59,629 bases of DNA. Source: a bacterium. GTDB taxonomy: Bacteria > Bdellovibrionota > UBA2428. Both the position numbers and the translations under genes were made by a program. Where the stretch lies: the NCBI GenBank assembly GCA_009991595.1, contig JAACVK010000039.1, forward strand, positions 1 through 59,629. Direction: 5' to 3'. The notes beneath the pieces were generated by a model that saw nothing but the letters and a program-made list of their open reading frames with translations, was not told the DNA's origin and did not search any database. Of this stretch, positions 34,065-42,903 are shown in pieces. Positions within the stretch are counted from its first letter, which is position 1; each line of letters starts with the position of its first letter.

Positions 34065-35104
34065 CCACGACGCTCAAATGAGTCCTTCCAATTGTTCGAC
34101 CAATAACTAGCATCTCCGTCACTCGGATAGGCCGTATTTACATTTGACAAAAGATCTTTTGCCTCACGACAACGCGAATTCTTCAAATGAGCTCCCAACA
34201 TGACATCCAGAGCAAAACGCGCTCCCGTTGTAAGTCTCTCAGCAGAGACATATTCTCGCTTGGTTAAAGAATTTGCCATATGTTGCTTGGCCTTTAAGAA
34301 CCGTCCCTGCTTGGCGTTCCTAACGGCTAAAGTAATATCGTTACTTGGTGGAATACTTGAAGGCGTTCGATCAAACACAGGGGGTCGTGCCGAATTAATG
34401 ATGGCCGGAGTCTTAGAAGCCAACGCATCAATGCGGCGCTGCTGCTGCCTTCTGATAATCTCTTGAGGGTCGATAATTCTTTCGGCCACCGAGGAGTTAC
34501 TGGACAGCGAGCGACTTAAGACTTCGGTCTCAACTTTGACCTCCTCTAACTTTGAATTAATTGCCTCGTCTGCCCTGAAAACCTCGGTGCTCTTAGCTAT
34601 CAAACTCTGCTGACCAAAAGAATTCTCTAAGACAATCTTTTCTTTTGAAGCCGCATTCTGCTCAACGTTCAGCTGTCCGCGTATGACTTTGATGGAAGCA
34701 GCAATTTGCTGACTGTTGTCTGGACTGGCTCTCTCTAGGAAAACCATACTGTTGGGACCAACAAGAAGCTTAGATCCATCAAACAACTCTAAAGTCGCCT
34801 CTGAATCATTGCTTGTGCTAACAAAAGTTCTATCCATTAGCCGTTGTGATATTCGACCACGACGAAACACCAATGCTTTCTCAGAACGAAATCGCAAAGA
34901 CCCCTTCAACGACTTCACTTCAGCAATCATCGATCCGCCTTGCTCAGGGTTGAAAATTGGATCCAACAAAGGCGCAACTGAAACTCTGAAAAAGGCAGAC
35001 TTTGTAAAGAACTGAGTGTGCTGAGGCGGACCTAGATAAACATAGGCGAGAAAGGCTATCATCAGATACGCCAAGCCTGCTATTGCCCACAAAATCCTTC
35101 TCAT
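34046..35104 (-). CDS. FecR-domain membrane-anchored protein
   Basis: 352 residues: N-terminal membrane helix (ILWAIAGLAYLMIAFLAYVYL), then a FecR-type domain at about 60-160 (SLRFRSEKALVFRRG, DSEATLELFDGSKLLVGPNSMVFL, IKVIRGQLNVEQ), then an Arg-rich linker and a C-terminal repeat-like helical part ending with two Cys. It faces the periplasm. No ECF sigma factor is adjacent, so anti-sigma function is unlikely; more likely a structural or ligand-sensing role with the two downstream secreted proteins. Confidence 0.72.
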   Translation of the reverse strand: MRRILWAIAGLAYLMIAFLAYVYLGPPQHTQFFTKSAFFRVSVAPLLDPIFNPEQGGSMIAEVKSLKGSLRFRSEKALVFRRGRISQRLMDRTFVSTSNDSEATLELFDGSKLLVGPNSMVFLERASPDNSQQIAASIKVIRGQLNVEQNAASKEKIVLENSFGQQSLIAKSTEVFRADEAINSKLEEVKVETEVLSRSLSSNSSVAERIIDPQEIIRRQQQRRIDALASKTPAIINSARPPVFDRTPSSIPPSNDITLAVRNAKQGRFLKAKQHMANSLTKREYVSAERLTTGARFALDVMLGAHLKNSRCREAKDLLSNVNTAYPSDGDASYWSNNWKDSFERRGCGRWL

Positions 35105-35260
35105 ATCTTAACAATCGGTAAAACTTGGGAATAAATTTAAAGGATAAGCCTTAGGCTTAGACTCTTTTAATGCAGCGCAACTCTTTTGAGACTACCCAAG
35201 CTTCAACCCTCAATGACAATTTGCAGCAAGTGCCCGCAATTGCAAAACTGTGTTTAAATA

Positions 35261-35995
35261 ATGACTATGCCAGCAGGTCTTGTCGTAAAGGAGCTTTCTC
35301 AATGCCAAGGGGGGAACTGGCCGTCAAAAATCCTATTTAAGAACATTTCTCTCAACTGGACAGCACCAGGTCTACACATCGTCATGGGAGGGTCTGGAAG
35401 CGGCAAATCCACTTTTCTCAAATCCATTGGAGGAGTTTGGCCGCCACACACGGGAACAATCAGCATTGATGGAATCTCGCTTTGGAAAAAAAACAGTCCT
35501 ATACAAAATCCACAAGCTCTTTCCAAACTTGGCTTTGCTTTTCAGAACAACGCACTTTTTAGTTCTTTACGAAACATTGAGAATCTAACTTTTCCACATT
35601 CAAAACGCTTTCCAGGTTTTACATCGTCGGAACGATCAGAACTAGCCATGCAATGGCTCGAAAAAGTTGGACTTCAACAATCTGCCTTTTCATTTCCACA
35701 CGAAATTTCTGGCGGAATGCAAAAAAGATTGGCCATTGCGAGAACTCTACTCTTGGAGCCTGAATATATTTTCCTAGACGATCCAACAGCAGGTTTAGAC
35801 CCCATCACCTCTGAATCCATAGGAGAAATGCTGTCAAATTTGCTAAAGGGTAAAGACTCACTAGTCATAATCGTCACCAACGATCCGGAAAGAGCTAAAG
35901 CATGGGGCCCCAACATTCACTTTCTTACAAACGAAACTTTAATCAGCCCCAACTCACAGCAATATGATTCGATTAAGGAGAGCTTTCTTGATTGA
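35261..35995 (+). CDS. ABC transporter ATPase (Mla type), degenerate catalytic Glu
   Basis: 244 residues. Walker A GGSGSGKST, Q-loop FAFQNNALF, signature ISGGMQKR, Walker B YIFLDDPTAGLDP and switch His position reading TND (IIVTNDPERA), where His is usual. The catalytic Glu after Walker B is Asp. This subunit likely contributes a weak or inactive site and pairs with the next ATPase. First gene of a four-gene unit with two MlaE permeases. Confidence 0.85.
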   Translation: MTMPAGLVVKELSQCQGGNWPSKILFKNISLNWTAPGLHIVMGGSGSGKSTFLKSIGGVWPPHTGTISIDGISLWKKNSPIQNPQALSKLGFAFQNNALFSSLRNIENLTFPHSKRFPGFTSSERSELAMQWLEKVGLQQSAFSFPHEISGGMQKRLAIARTLLLEPEYIFLDDPTAGLDPITSESIGEMLSNLLKGKDSLVIIVTNDPERAKAWGPNIHFLTNETLISPNSQQYDSIKESFLD

Positions 35996-36728
35996 GTTTG
36001 AAAATGTCTTCAAAGCCTTTGGAGAGAAGCGAGTCTTAAACGGGCTCACCCTTAAGATCGACAAAGGAGAGCGATTTTTTGTTCTAGGTAAATCCGGAAC
36101 AGGCAAGAGCGTTCTTCTTAAACACTTAGTTGGTATTTTGAAAGCTGACCAGGGGACCATTCGCCTGGACGGAGAAGAAATACAGAACTTAAAAGAAAAT
36201 GAATTTAATAGAATTCGCAAGAAGTGCTCCATTGTCTTTCAGTTACCGGCACTTCTGGACTCACTAAATCTATTTGAAAACCTTTGCTTTGGAATAAAAG
36301 CGCTTTCAAGCGACGAGAAAATCAAAAGAGTCACCTCCTCGTTAAATGCAGTTGATTTAAGTCACCTAGCGAGTGATCTTTTCACAAAAACTCCTCCAGA
36401 GCTAAGTTATGGCGAACAAAAAAGAATGGCACTTGCCCGAGTTCTGGCCCTCGACCCAGACTATATTTTATACGACGAACCAACCACCGGATTAGATCCA
36501 GTTACATCAAGAAACATTCATAAGCTTATTTTAGATGTTTCTCAGAAACTTGGGAAAACTTCTATTGTCGTATCTCACGATATGCCAAATGCTCTAAAAA
36601 CTGCCAGCAGAATTGCGCTCATGGATGCCGGACAAGTCGTCTTTGAAGGCACTCCGAAAGAAATTCTAGAATGCCAACACCCCCTAGCAATAAGCTTCAT
36701 GAAGGGAGTGAAAAAGCATCATGATTAA
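35988..36728 (+). CDS. ABC transporter ATPase (MlaF type), canonical
   Basis: 246 residues from TTG 35988, chosen because AAGGAG lies 7 bases upstream; ATG 35964 lies before that site. Walker A GKSGTGKSV, signature LSYGEQKR, Walker B YILYDEPTTGLDP with catalytic Glu, switch His in VVSHDMPNA. Overlaps the previous gene by 8 bases and the next by 8. Probably the active partner of a heterodimeric ATPase driving lipid transport. Confidence 0.87.
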   Translation: MIEFENVFKAFGEKRVLNGLTLKIDKGERFFVLGKSGTGKSVLLKHLVGILKADQGTIRLDGEEIQNLKENEFNRIRKKCSIVFQLPALLDSLNLFENLCFGIKALSSDEKIKRVTSSLNAVDLSHLASDLFTKTPPELSYGEQKRMALARVLALDPDYILYDEPTTGLDPVTSRNIHKLILDVSQKLGKTSIVVSHDMPNALKTASRIALMDAGQVVFEGTPKEILECQHPLAISFMKGVKKHHD

Positions 36729-37482
36729 ATCAATGGAGCATTTAGGAAAACACATTTTCTTCTTTTTTGAGATTCTCATCTCGCCTTACACCCGAGGATT
36801 TGAAGGACGCGAATTCTTAGGTCAACTTTCAAAAACGGCTTGGCGGTCTATTCCGACGACCATCACAGCCGGAATATTTACTGGAGCTATTTTAGCTATG
36901 CAATTCTATCTTCAACTAAGAGATTTTGGTGCAGAAAATGTCCTCGGAGGACTTAACACCTCTGGAACCCTACGCGAAGTTGGACCTGTTTTGATTGCTT
37001 TTATGCTAGCCGGAAAAGTCGGTGCCTTTACCTCGGCAGAAATTGGATCAATGAAAATTACAGATCAAATTGAAGCCATTCGATGCTTGGGCGTCGATCC
37101 AATCCGATACTTAATCGCTCCACGTTTTTTTGCAGTTTCCTTAAGTTCCATACTTCTTCTCTCTGTCGGCTTAATTATCTCGGTCGTGGGAGGTATGATT
37201 GCCGCCTACCTTGTTGGTGGTATTAACTTTCAACAATACCTTTCAATGATCCCACGCTTTGCAACCTCTCAATCAATTTTTTTAGCGACCTCAAAAGCTC
37301 TAGTTTTTGGGATGTTGATGGGGCACATATGCTGTGCCAATGGCTATTGGACAGAAGGTGGGACTCAAGGAGTTGGGCGTGCTGTAAAGAACACGAGCGT
37401 GCAAAGCATGGTCGCCATCGTTCTTGCCGATTTTATAATGAGCTGGACGGCAGAAGGAATTTTCTTTAGTCATGGCGGTTAG
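36721..37482 (+). CDS. mlaE: MlaE-type lipid ABC transporter permease
   Basis: 253 residues with about five membrane segments. The MlaE signature is present: LREVGPVLIAFMLAGKVGAFTSAEIGSMKITDQIEAI and LGVDPIRYLIAPRFFA. Moves phospholipids between membranes with MCE partners in other bacteria. Overlaps the upstream ATPase by 8 bases and the second permease by 11. Confidence 0.88.
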   Translation: MIKSMEHLGKHIFFFFEILISPYTRGFEGREFLGQLSKTAWRSIPTTITAGIFTGAILAMQFYLQLRDFGAENVLGGLNTSGTLREVGPVLIAFMLAGKVGAFTSAEIGSMKITDQIEAIRCLGVDPIRYLIAPRFFAVSLSSILLLSVGLIISVVGGMIAAYLVGGINFQQYLSMIPRFATSQSIFLATSKALVFGMLMGHICCANGYWTEGGTQGVGRAVKNTSVQSMVAIVLADFIMSWTAEGIFFSHGG

Positions 37483-38242
37483 ACTTAAGAGCCTTGCTTC
37501 AAGGAACATCGTTTTACTGAACATCCTTCGTGTTTTTTCTTTGTGCCTTAAAGCTCTAATCAGCGGAAGAATTGATAAAAAAGAATTCCAAAAACAACTT
37601 TATGATTTCAGCATTGGAAGCCTGGGCATAGTTGTTTTTTGCTTAAGCTTTGTAGGAGTCATCATCACCCTTGAATACAGCTTTCACATGAAACTAGTCA
37701 TTGGCGACGATTCGCTCATCCCTAGTTTCGCCATGGTTATGCTCACTCGAGAACTTGCCCCCATCGTGACGGCTCTTTTAATCACATCGAAAATGGGCGC
37801 CGCAATGGCGGCTGAAATTGGAGCCATGAAGAACACCGAACAGCTCGATGCCTATCGTCTACTTAGCCTGCAACCTATTGAGCTTTTTGTAGCGCCTAGA
37901 TTTGTTGCGTCGGCCTTAGCCACATTCATGTTAGCCATGATAGCTCTTGGCGTTTCAATAGCAGGAACCTGGCTAAGCTCTATTACCTTTTTAAATTTTA
38001 GCAGCTCCTCGTTTTTCAATTCTCTTTTTGTCTTTACCAAAACGAGTGACTTTGTTTCTTGTGGCGTGAAAGCCCTTCTCTTTGGCGCAAGTATTCCTGT
38101 CATTAGTTCGACCTATGGGTTTCGTTGCCGATTTGGAGCCGAGGGTGTTGGAGAAGCGACTACCAATGCAGTCGTCACCAACTCCATATGGATCATCATC
38201 CTTGATTTTATTCTTACCTACGCCTTTTCTTTGAGCGCTTAA
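37472..38242 (+). CDS. Second MlaE-type permease
   Basis: 256 residues; motifs TRELAPIVTALLITSKMGAAMAAEIGAMKNTEQLDAY and LQPIELFVAPRF match MlaE. It differs widely from the preceding permease, so it is an old duplication that allows a heterodimeric channel. The start overlaps the end of the first permease. No mlaD/MCE, mlaB or mlaC gene follows; the next gene is FlaG-like. Confidence 0.86.
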   Translation: MAVRLKSLASRNIVLLNILRVFSLCLKALISGRIDKKEFQKQLYDFSIGSLGIVVFCLSFVGVIITLEYSFHMKLVIGDDSLIPSFAMVMLTRELAPIVTALLITSKMGAAMAAEIGAMKNTEQLDAYRLLSLQPIELFVAPRFVASALATFMLAMIALGVSIAGTWLSSITFLNFSSSSFFNSLFVFTKTSDFVSCGVKALLFGASIPVISSTYGFRCRFGAEGVGEATTNAVVTNSIWIIILDFILTYAFSLSA

Positions 38243-38326
38243 CCACTAGACAACTGCGTCGCACTGCAACGCGGAGCGCAACTTCATGCTCAAGTTATCC
38301 AGCCAGGCTTCCGAATAAGAAGATGT

Positions 38327-38701
38327 ATGGATATCGGTGGAGTGAATAAGCTGAAGCCCTTCATCCCCATAAAGGATAAGGCAGACATAGGGCGAAGCCG
38401 TCATGGCAACGCTGACCGAGATGCCAACGGCAAACAATCAAGGCAAGAGAGACCTCACATAGAACAACTCAACCCTGAGCAAGAAGAAGAAGCCTTAAAG
38501 AAGCTAAACTCTCAGCCCTCATTTATACAAGCCGGCCTCAAAGCCGAACTCGTTCGCGAAGACGGAAAACACCCTCACATCCTTGTAAAAAAGGTGGGAG
38601 GAGAAATTCTTCGCCGCCTACCCTATCAACAAATTATCAACATCTTCATTAACCAAGCTGAAGATGGTAACTCTGGCATGCTCATCAATCGCAAAGCCTA
38701 A
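38327..38701 (+). CDS. FlaG-like protein
   Basis: A 124-residue protein. The C-terminal half (about residues 65-110) reads GLKAELVREDGKHPHILVKKVGGEILRRLPYQQI, similar in layout to FlaG (hydrophobic strand, D/G turn, EVIRQIP), a family linked to flagellar filament length. The first 60 residues are polar and disordered-looking. A weak FliA-like match (TCAAGTT...TCCGAATAA, about 38289-38318) lies upstream. Family call is tentative. Confidence 0.5.
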   Translation: MDIGGVNKLKPFIPIKDKADIGRSRHGNADRDANGKQSRQERPHIEQLNPEQEEEALKKLNSQPSFIQAGLKAELVREDGKHPHILVKKVGGEILRRLPYQQIINIFINQAEDGNSGMLINRKA

Positions 38702-38716
38702 ATGAACAAACCGTTT

Positions 38717-40027
38717 TTATGGAGAAAGACGATTCAACATTCTTGGAAATGGAATGCACTCACGCACGTGAGGCACTCCCGAAATCCAAGCCGTGCATCG
38801 CTCAATTCCAACACCAAAACCGGCGTGTGGCACAGAACCAAAACGTCTTAAATCTAAATACCAAGAAAAAACCTTTTCATCCAAATCGTGTTCTTTAATC
38901 TTCTGAAGAAGCTTAACTTCATCGTCTTCCCGTTGCGCTCCACCAATGATCTCGCCGTAACCTTCAGGAGCCAGCAAATCACAAGACAGCGAGTAACCTG
39001 GTCGAGCAGGGTCTTCCTTCGTATAAAAAGGCTTTTGATTCATGGGGAATCCATAGATAAAAGTAGGCGCAGAATTCTTAGAGGCCAAAATGGTCTCATC
39101 ACCACCGCCAAAAGAATCTCCGGCTTTAAACCCATCTTTTGATTCTTTCACTAAAATATCGGAGGCCTCGTCATAGGACATGCGAGCAAAAGGCGCCTTA
39201 ATCTTTTTTAGAATTTCTACATCTCGTTCAAGTGTCTCTAGTTCACGAGCCCGATTTTTCAGAACGGAATCAACAATGTGAGTGATCATTCTTTCGGCCA
39301 AAGACATCGTCTCTTCGATGTTCATATAAGCAACTTCTGGTTCTAACATCCAAAATTCAGTTAAATGACGCCGAGTTTTAGATTTCTCCGCTCGAAAGGT
39401 AGGGCCAAACACGTAGGCTTTACCAAAAGCGAAAGCTCCAGCCTCACCATACAACTGTCCACTCTGACTCAAATAAGCCTTAGCCTCATCAAAGTAATCC
39501 ACTTCAAAAAGATCCGTGGTTCCCTCACAAGCATTGGGAGTAAAAATAGGAGCATCGAAACCAACAAAACCTTGTTGATCAAAAAACTCACGACTGGCAC
39601 GAACAACCTCTGAGCGAATTCTCAAAATAGCGTGTTGTCTTTTAGAGCGAATCCACAAATGCCTATGATCCAACAAAAAAGCTGGTCCATGTTCTTTGGG
39701 AGTTATTGGATAATCGACCGATGCACCAACTTGCTCTACAGAGCTAACTTGTAGCTCCCAGCCACCTGGCGCCTTGGGAGCCTTTGCGAGCTTGCCGGTT
39801 ACGACAACACTAGTTTCTTGATTCAGCCCTTCAAAAACGGAAAAGGCGTTCTCTGAAGCCTCTCCCTTAAACAAGACGCCTTGAATTGTGCCGGTGCCAT
39901 CGCGAACTAGGAGAAATTTCACTTTTCCACTAGAGCGCTTATTATAAACCCAGCCTTTGAGCTCGACAGAGTCTCCTTCGGCACATTTTTGATTAAAAAT
40001 ATCTTCAACATAAATCTTGGGCAGCAT
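38717..40027 (-). CDS. asnS: Asparaginyl-tRNA synthetase
   Basis: Class II aminoacyl-tRNA synthetase. OB-fold anticodon domain ([26 protein letters not shown]), class II motif 1 region ([25 protein letters not shown]), motif 2 ([24 protein letters not shown]) and motif 3 ([15 protein letters not shown]). The [13 protein letters not shown] and [10 protein letters not shown] stretches fit AsnRS rather than AspRS. 436 residues, slightly short of 460. Direct charging of tRNA-Asn is therefore expected. Confidence 0.95.
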   Translation of the reverse strand: MLPKIYVEDIFNQKCAEGDSVELKGWVYNKRSSGKVKFLLVRDGTGTIQGVLFKGEASENAFSVFEGLNQETSVVVTGKLAKAPKAPGGWELQVSSVEQVGASVDYPITPKEHGPAFLLDHRHLWIRSKRQHAILRIRSEVVRASREFFDQQGFVGFDAPIFTPNACEGTTDLFEVDYFDEAKAYLSQSGQLYGEAGAFAFGKAYVFGPTFRAEKSKTRRHLTEFWMLEPEVAYMNIEETMSLAERMITHIVDSVLKNRARELETLERDVEILKKIKAPFARMSYDEASDILVKESKDGFKAGDSFGGGDETILASKNSAPTFIYGFPMNQKPFYTKEDPARPGYSLSCDLLAPEGYGEIIGGAQREDDEVKLLQKIKEHDLDEKVFSWYLDLRRFGSVPHAGFGVGIERCTAWISGVPHVRECIPFPRMLNRLSP

Positions 40028-40068
40028 GTCTTTGTTTTACTGCGAGCTGGCCTTAATATCTAGAAAAT

Positions 40069-40296
40069 ATGAAATTTCTCTTTTTTATAGCCAAATTCTT
40101 CATTGCACTCATTCTTTGGACTGCTATTGGGCAGATACCAATGAAAGGAGAGTCCCTGGAAAACCGCTACCATAAGGGCGTAAATTCTTCTCATTTCCAA
40201 AAGTATTTTTGGACAATAGCGACGCCGATAACCTGGACAAAGGAAAAGGTCGAGAAGCTCGTTGAAAGCCGTAGAGGCAAATCTCTCGCCCGCTAA
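40069..40296 (+). CDS. Small protein with N-terminal membrane segment
   Basis: A 75-residue protein: MKFLFFIAKFFIALILWTAIG is a signal anchor or uncleaved signal; the remaining 50 residues are basic with aromatic residues. No family recognised. Followed by a 14-bp perfect hairpin at 40306-40337. Confidence 0.5.
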   Translation: MKFLFFIAKFFIALILWTAIGQIPMKGESLENRYHKGVNSSHFQKYFWTIATPITWTKEKVEKLVESRRGKSLAR

Positions 40297-40305
40297 AACG
40301 AAGAA

Positions 40306-40337
40306 CGGATTCCCTTTAGAAAACTAAAGGGAATCCG
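40306..40337. terminator. Strong hairpin between convergent genes, possible bidirectional terminator
   Basis: CGGATTCCCTTTAG (40306-40319) and CTAAAGGGAATCCG (40324-40337) pair perfectly over 14 bp with an AAAA loop. It lies between the ends of the 40069 (+) and 40369 (-) genes, the usual place for a shared terminator, but neither side has a good T tract (the plus side continues CAAAAATTT). Confidence 0.55.
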
Positions 40338-40368
40338 CAAAAATTTAAAAGTAAGTTTAACTCACAGA

Positions 40369-40698
40369 TTACTGCGCGTTAGGCACCGTTGGAGTAGCTC
40401 CTGTGTGGGCTGGCTGTTGAAACTGAAGTGCTCCAGCTCCTCCTAGTGGATTCAACCCTGGGTTCGAGCTCACCGCGCGGTCAACCATTGCCTTCACATT
40501 CTGATCACACGTGGGGTCTTGATTCATTCCTGCAGCCACCGAGCGGGCACACATACAACTAACACCAAAAGAACCACTGGCTCCTCCACCAAACTGCTCT
40601 CCCAAACCCATCCCTGAATACATAGGGTTTAACTGGGCATAACTTGAAAAGCTTAATGCGACCAACAAAGCAGTAAAAACTCTAGCTAAATTTTTCAT
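40369..40698 (-). CDS. Small secreted protein
   Basis: 109 residues from ATG 40698 (the in-frame ATG at 40716 would precede the likely transcript start). Signal peptide MKNLARVFTALLVALSFSSYA. The mature part is Gly/Pro/Gln-rich with three Cys (SCMCARSV, DPTC). Unknown family. Compositionally like the secreted protein at 40906. A sigma-54-like element lies just upstream at 40724-40739. Confidence 0.55.
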   Translation of the reverse strand: MKNLARVFTALLVALSFSSYAQLNPMYSGMGLGEQFGGGASGSFGVSCMCARSVAAGMNQDPTCDQNVKAMVDRAVSSNPGLNPLGGAGALQFQQPAHTGATPTVPNAQ

Positions 40699-40723
40699 AA
40701 TGAAAACCTCTCCCATTTAGGGA

Positions 40724-40739
40724 AGCACGAGGCGTGCCA
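40724..40739 (-). promoter_or_regulatory. Weak sigma-54-like promoter candidate
   Basis: Minus-strand sequence TGGCACGCCTCGTGCT keeps the full TGGCAC and the -12 GC with correct spacing but has GTGC in place of TTGC. It would start transcription near 40713, about 15 bases before the ATG at 40698. Two small palindromes lie farther upstream (GACCTTAGGTC about 40787 and TGTCTA-N5-TAGACA at 40804-40820). Confidence 0.35.
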
Positions 40740-40905
40740 ACGAAGATGACGCTGCAAAATATTGTTTTTAAAGCAGTTTTAAATCCGACCTTAGGTCAAA
40801 ACCTGTCTAAATTATAGACAACTGTTAAGATTGGGTTAAGAAAACACTCCCCCGCTGTGAAAAGGTAGCGAATGTGAGTGAAAAGTAAACGGATACGTTT
40901 TCACC

Positions 40906-41190
40906 CTATTGGTGGGCGCCTGGGACCATTTGCACCGCTTGTCCATTTTGAGTGCGAAGCACTGTATTGTCATATCGCCCCGCAGGACAAGGATCATGAG
41001 TCTGAGCCTCACCTATTGTTGGAACCTGCCTGTAAGCAGGAGCATAGGCAGCTTGTCCAGCGGCCTGTCCTTGCATGTAAGCCCCTAAGTTTACTTGAGC
41101 ACCATAAGCAGGAGATATTGGCTGCTGAAAGTAGGCAAAAGCACTCAATCCGAAGAACATAAAGCTTGCTGAAAAAAGAATTCTTTTCAT
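40906..41190 (-). CDS. Small secreted Gln/Ala/Tyr-rich protein
   Basis: 94 residues from ATG 41190 (41196 also in frame). Signal peptide MKRILFSASFMFFGLSAFA, then a low-complexity mature part (AYMQGQAAGQAAYAPAYRQ) without a recognised domain. Its start overlaps the stop of the RHS-repeat gene, so it belongs to that transcription unit. May be a partner or cargo of the RHS protein (inference). Confidence 0.55.
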   Translation of the reverse strand: MKRILFSASFMFFGLSAFAYFQQPISPAYGAQVNLGAYMQGQAAGQAAYAPAYRQVPTIGEAQTHDPCPAGRYDNTVLRTQNGQAVQMVPGAHQ

Positions 41191-41192
41191 AA

Positions 41193-42854
41193 TCACCCTT
41201 CCGGCCCAAACGATAGTCCCACAGGCCTTAAAAGCTCCACCAACATGGTGAAGGTTTCAGAGATTCGTCGGGCTCTTTCCCTCTCCGATTGAGAGGCAAT
41301 GATTCGTCCTTTAGCGTTTAAGACTTGAGAGACTCGACCCGATGGCGAATACACGACCTGGATACTACCCGCATCTCCCGACGCGAGCTTTTCCTTAATT
41401 TCAACCGCCTGTCCGTCTCCATTGTATCTAAAAAGAACTGTTCTCAACTTCTTCTTACTTTTCAAAGCCTGCTCTTGAACCAAAGTGATCTCTCCCTTGG
41501 TTCCGTAACTAATATTAAACAGTTTCTTTGAAAGCGAGTCTGAAATCGCTACGGGGCTACCTTCATCATCATAAGAATATCCAATAACCTGCTTACCTCG
41601 GGTCAGCTCAGAAATCTTCTTATGAGTCTTTTCATACTTCACACTAAAATTCATTCCATTCGGAAGTGTTTTAGAGCGCAAGAAACCCTGAAAGTCACCA
41701 CTTGAGTAATAATCAAACTTGGTAATTCTCTTTTTCTCTTTTGTATCAGCCCAAACGATGCTGTTGCTTTCAGATGGAAATTTATATTTAGCAGGCTGTT
41801 CCCAGGTAGCGATACTCAAAGGCGTGCTACAGCATGCCGTGTAGAAAGTTTCATTAACCGTATAGGGAGTGTCTTCAGGAATTTTTCCATTGTTCAAATA
41901 ATATTCATCGGGATTCGGAATCCTCATAATAGAGACCGATCTATATTTATATCGCTCTCCTGAGTCCTTACGTCGAAACTCATACCAAAATCGAGCTTCC
42001 TCTATCTCCTTGGTTCCTTCTTTATACTGCTTAATCGCAGTCCCAAACTTATTCTCTGGATCTAGAGAATCTGAAAAGTAGTCATACTCCGTAACCATTC
42101 CATCAATGTCTCGATATTTCTTAACCCAATCTCGTATTTTGTTATAAGAAAGCTCCTTATAGGTTCCATCCTGATAAGTGACTTTCGTTAGGTTGTATTG
42201 ATCGTCATACTCATAGGCATAAGGAACAGCATCCATTCCAACAGCTTTCTTCAAGTTCCCTAGTCCATCATACTCAAACCGTGCCTTAAATTCATTTCGC
42301 TCGATAAGAACCACTCGAGGGAAGCCTCCGAAGGCTTGGTATTTTAATTTCACCTGATTGTTGAAATTATCTTTAATCAGTTCAATTTGACCGCCCTTTG
42401 AATAACTATATTCAACAAAGTTTCCAGTGTTATCGCTAAGGCGAGCAAGCCGACCGGCTTTATTAAAAAAATAACTGCGGCCATTTGTAGAGTTTAATCG
42501 ATAGCCTTCTTTGCTACCTTCAATGGATTGATTGCCGGCTGAGCTGCTTTTCCAAAGCTTAGCAGAGGCTTTCTTAAAGACGACGGCATTTCCTCCTCCA
42601 GCCTCAAGATAAACAATCTGATCTCCCTTGAGGTCCAAAGAACCTTCCATCTCTGACGACCAACCAACTCCGAAAGCCCCTCGAATATAACTCGAACGAG
42701 AATTATAAGTTCTAGACACTTCAATGTTAATGCCTTGAGTGAGAACCAAAAAGTCGGTGTTCTTTACGTGAAAGTTCCCATTGTCGGGGTTAACCGCCGC
42801 AGAACCACTAAAGGAAAACACTATAAAGAAAAGTGAAAGAAGTGCATTTTTCAT
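41193..42854 (-). CDS. Secreted RHS/YD-repeat protein without toxin domain
   Basis: 553 residues from ATG 42854, which begins a signal peptide (MKNALLSLFFIVFSFSGSAA); the frame extends to 42896 but that would hide it. The start DGNGNFHVKNTDF-like region (PDNGNFHVKNTDFLV) and NIEVSRTYNSRS match the DUF6531/RHS N-terminal module, followed by YD repeats (FEYDGLGNLKKAVG, YAYEYDDQYNLTKVTY, VEYSYSKGGQIELIKDN). It ends after the repeats with no RHS core cleavage motif or variable toxin tail. It follows tadB by 49 bases, so it is plausibly co-expressed with the Tad pilus genes. Confidence 0.78.
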   Translation of the reverse strand: MKNALLSLFFIVFSFSGSAAVNPDNGNFHVKNTDFLVLTQGINIEVSRTYNSRSSYIRGAFGVGWSSEMEGSLDLKGDQIVYLEAGGGNAVVFKKASAKLWKSSSAGNQSIEGSKEGYRLNSTNGRSYFFNKAGRLARLSDNTGNFVEYSYSKGGQIELIKDNFNNQVKLKYQAFGGFPRVVLIERNEFKARFEYDGLGNLKKAVGMDAVPYAYEYDDQYNLTKVTYQDGTYKELSYNKIRDWVKKYRDIDGMVTEYDYFSDSLDPENKFGTAIKQYKEGTKEIEEARFWYEFRRKDSGERYKYRSVSIMRIPNPDEYYLNNGKIPEDTPYTVNETFYTACCSTPLSIATWEQPAKYKFPSESNSIVWADTKEKKRITKFDYYSSGDFQGFLRSKTLPNGMNFSVKYEKTHKKISELTRGKQVIGYSYDDEGSPVAISDSLSKKLFNISYGTKGEITLVQEQALKSKKKLRTVLFRYNGDGQAVEIKEKLASGDAGSIQVVYSPSGRVSQVLNAKGRIIASQSERERARRISETFTMLVELLRPVGLSFGPEG

Positions 42855-42903
42855 AGTCTTGATCATAACAAAGAGGGAGTTGTCCCATGATGTCAAAAGG
42901 ACG

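Noticed and set aside
38246-38437. 63-residue minus-strand frame near the FlaG-like gene
   Set aside because: Overlaps the FlaG-like start on the other strand and has no protein-like features or ribosome-binding site.
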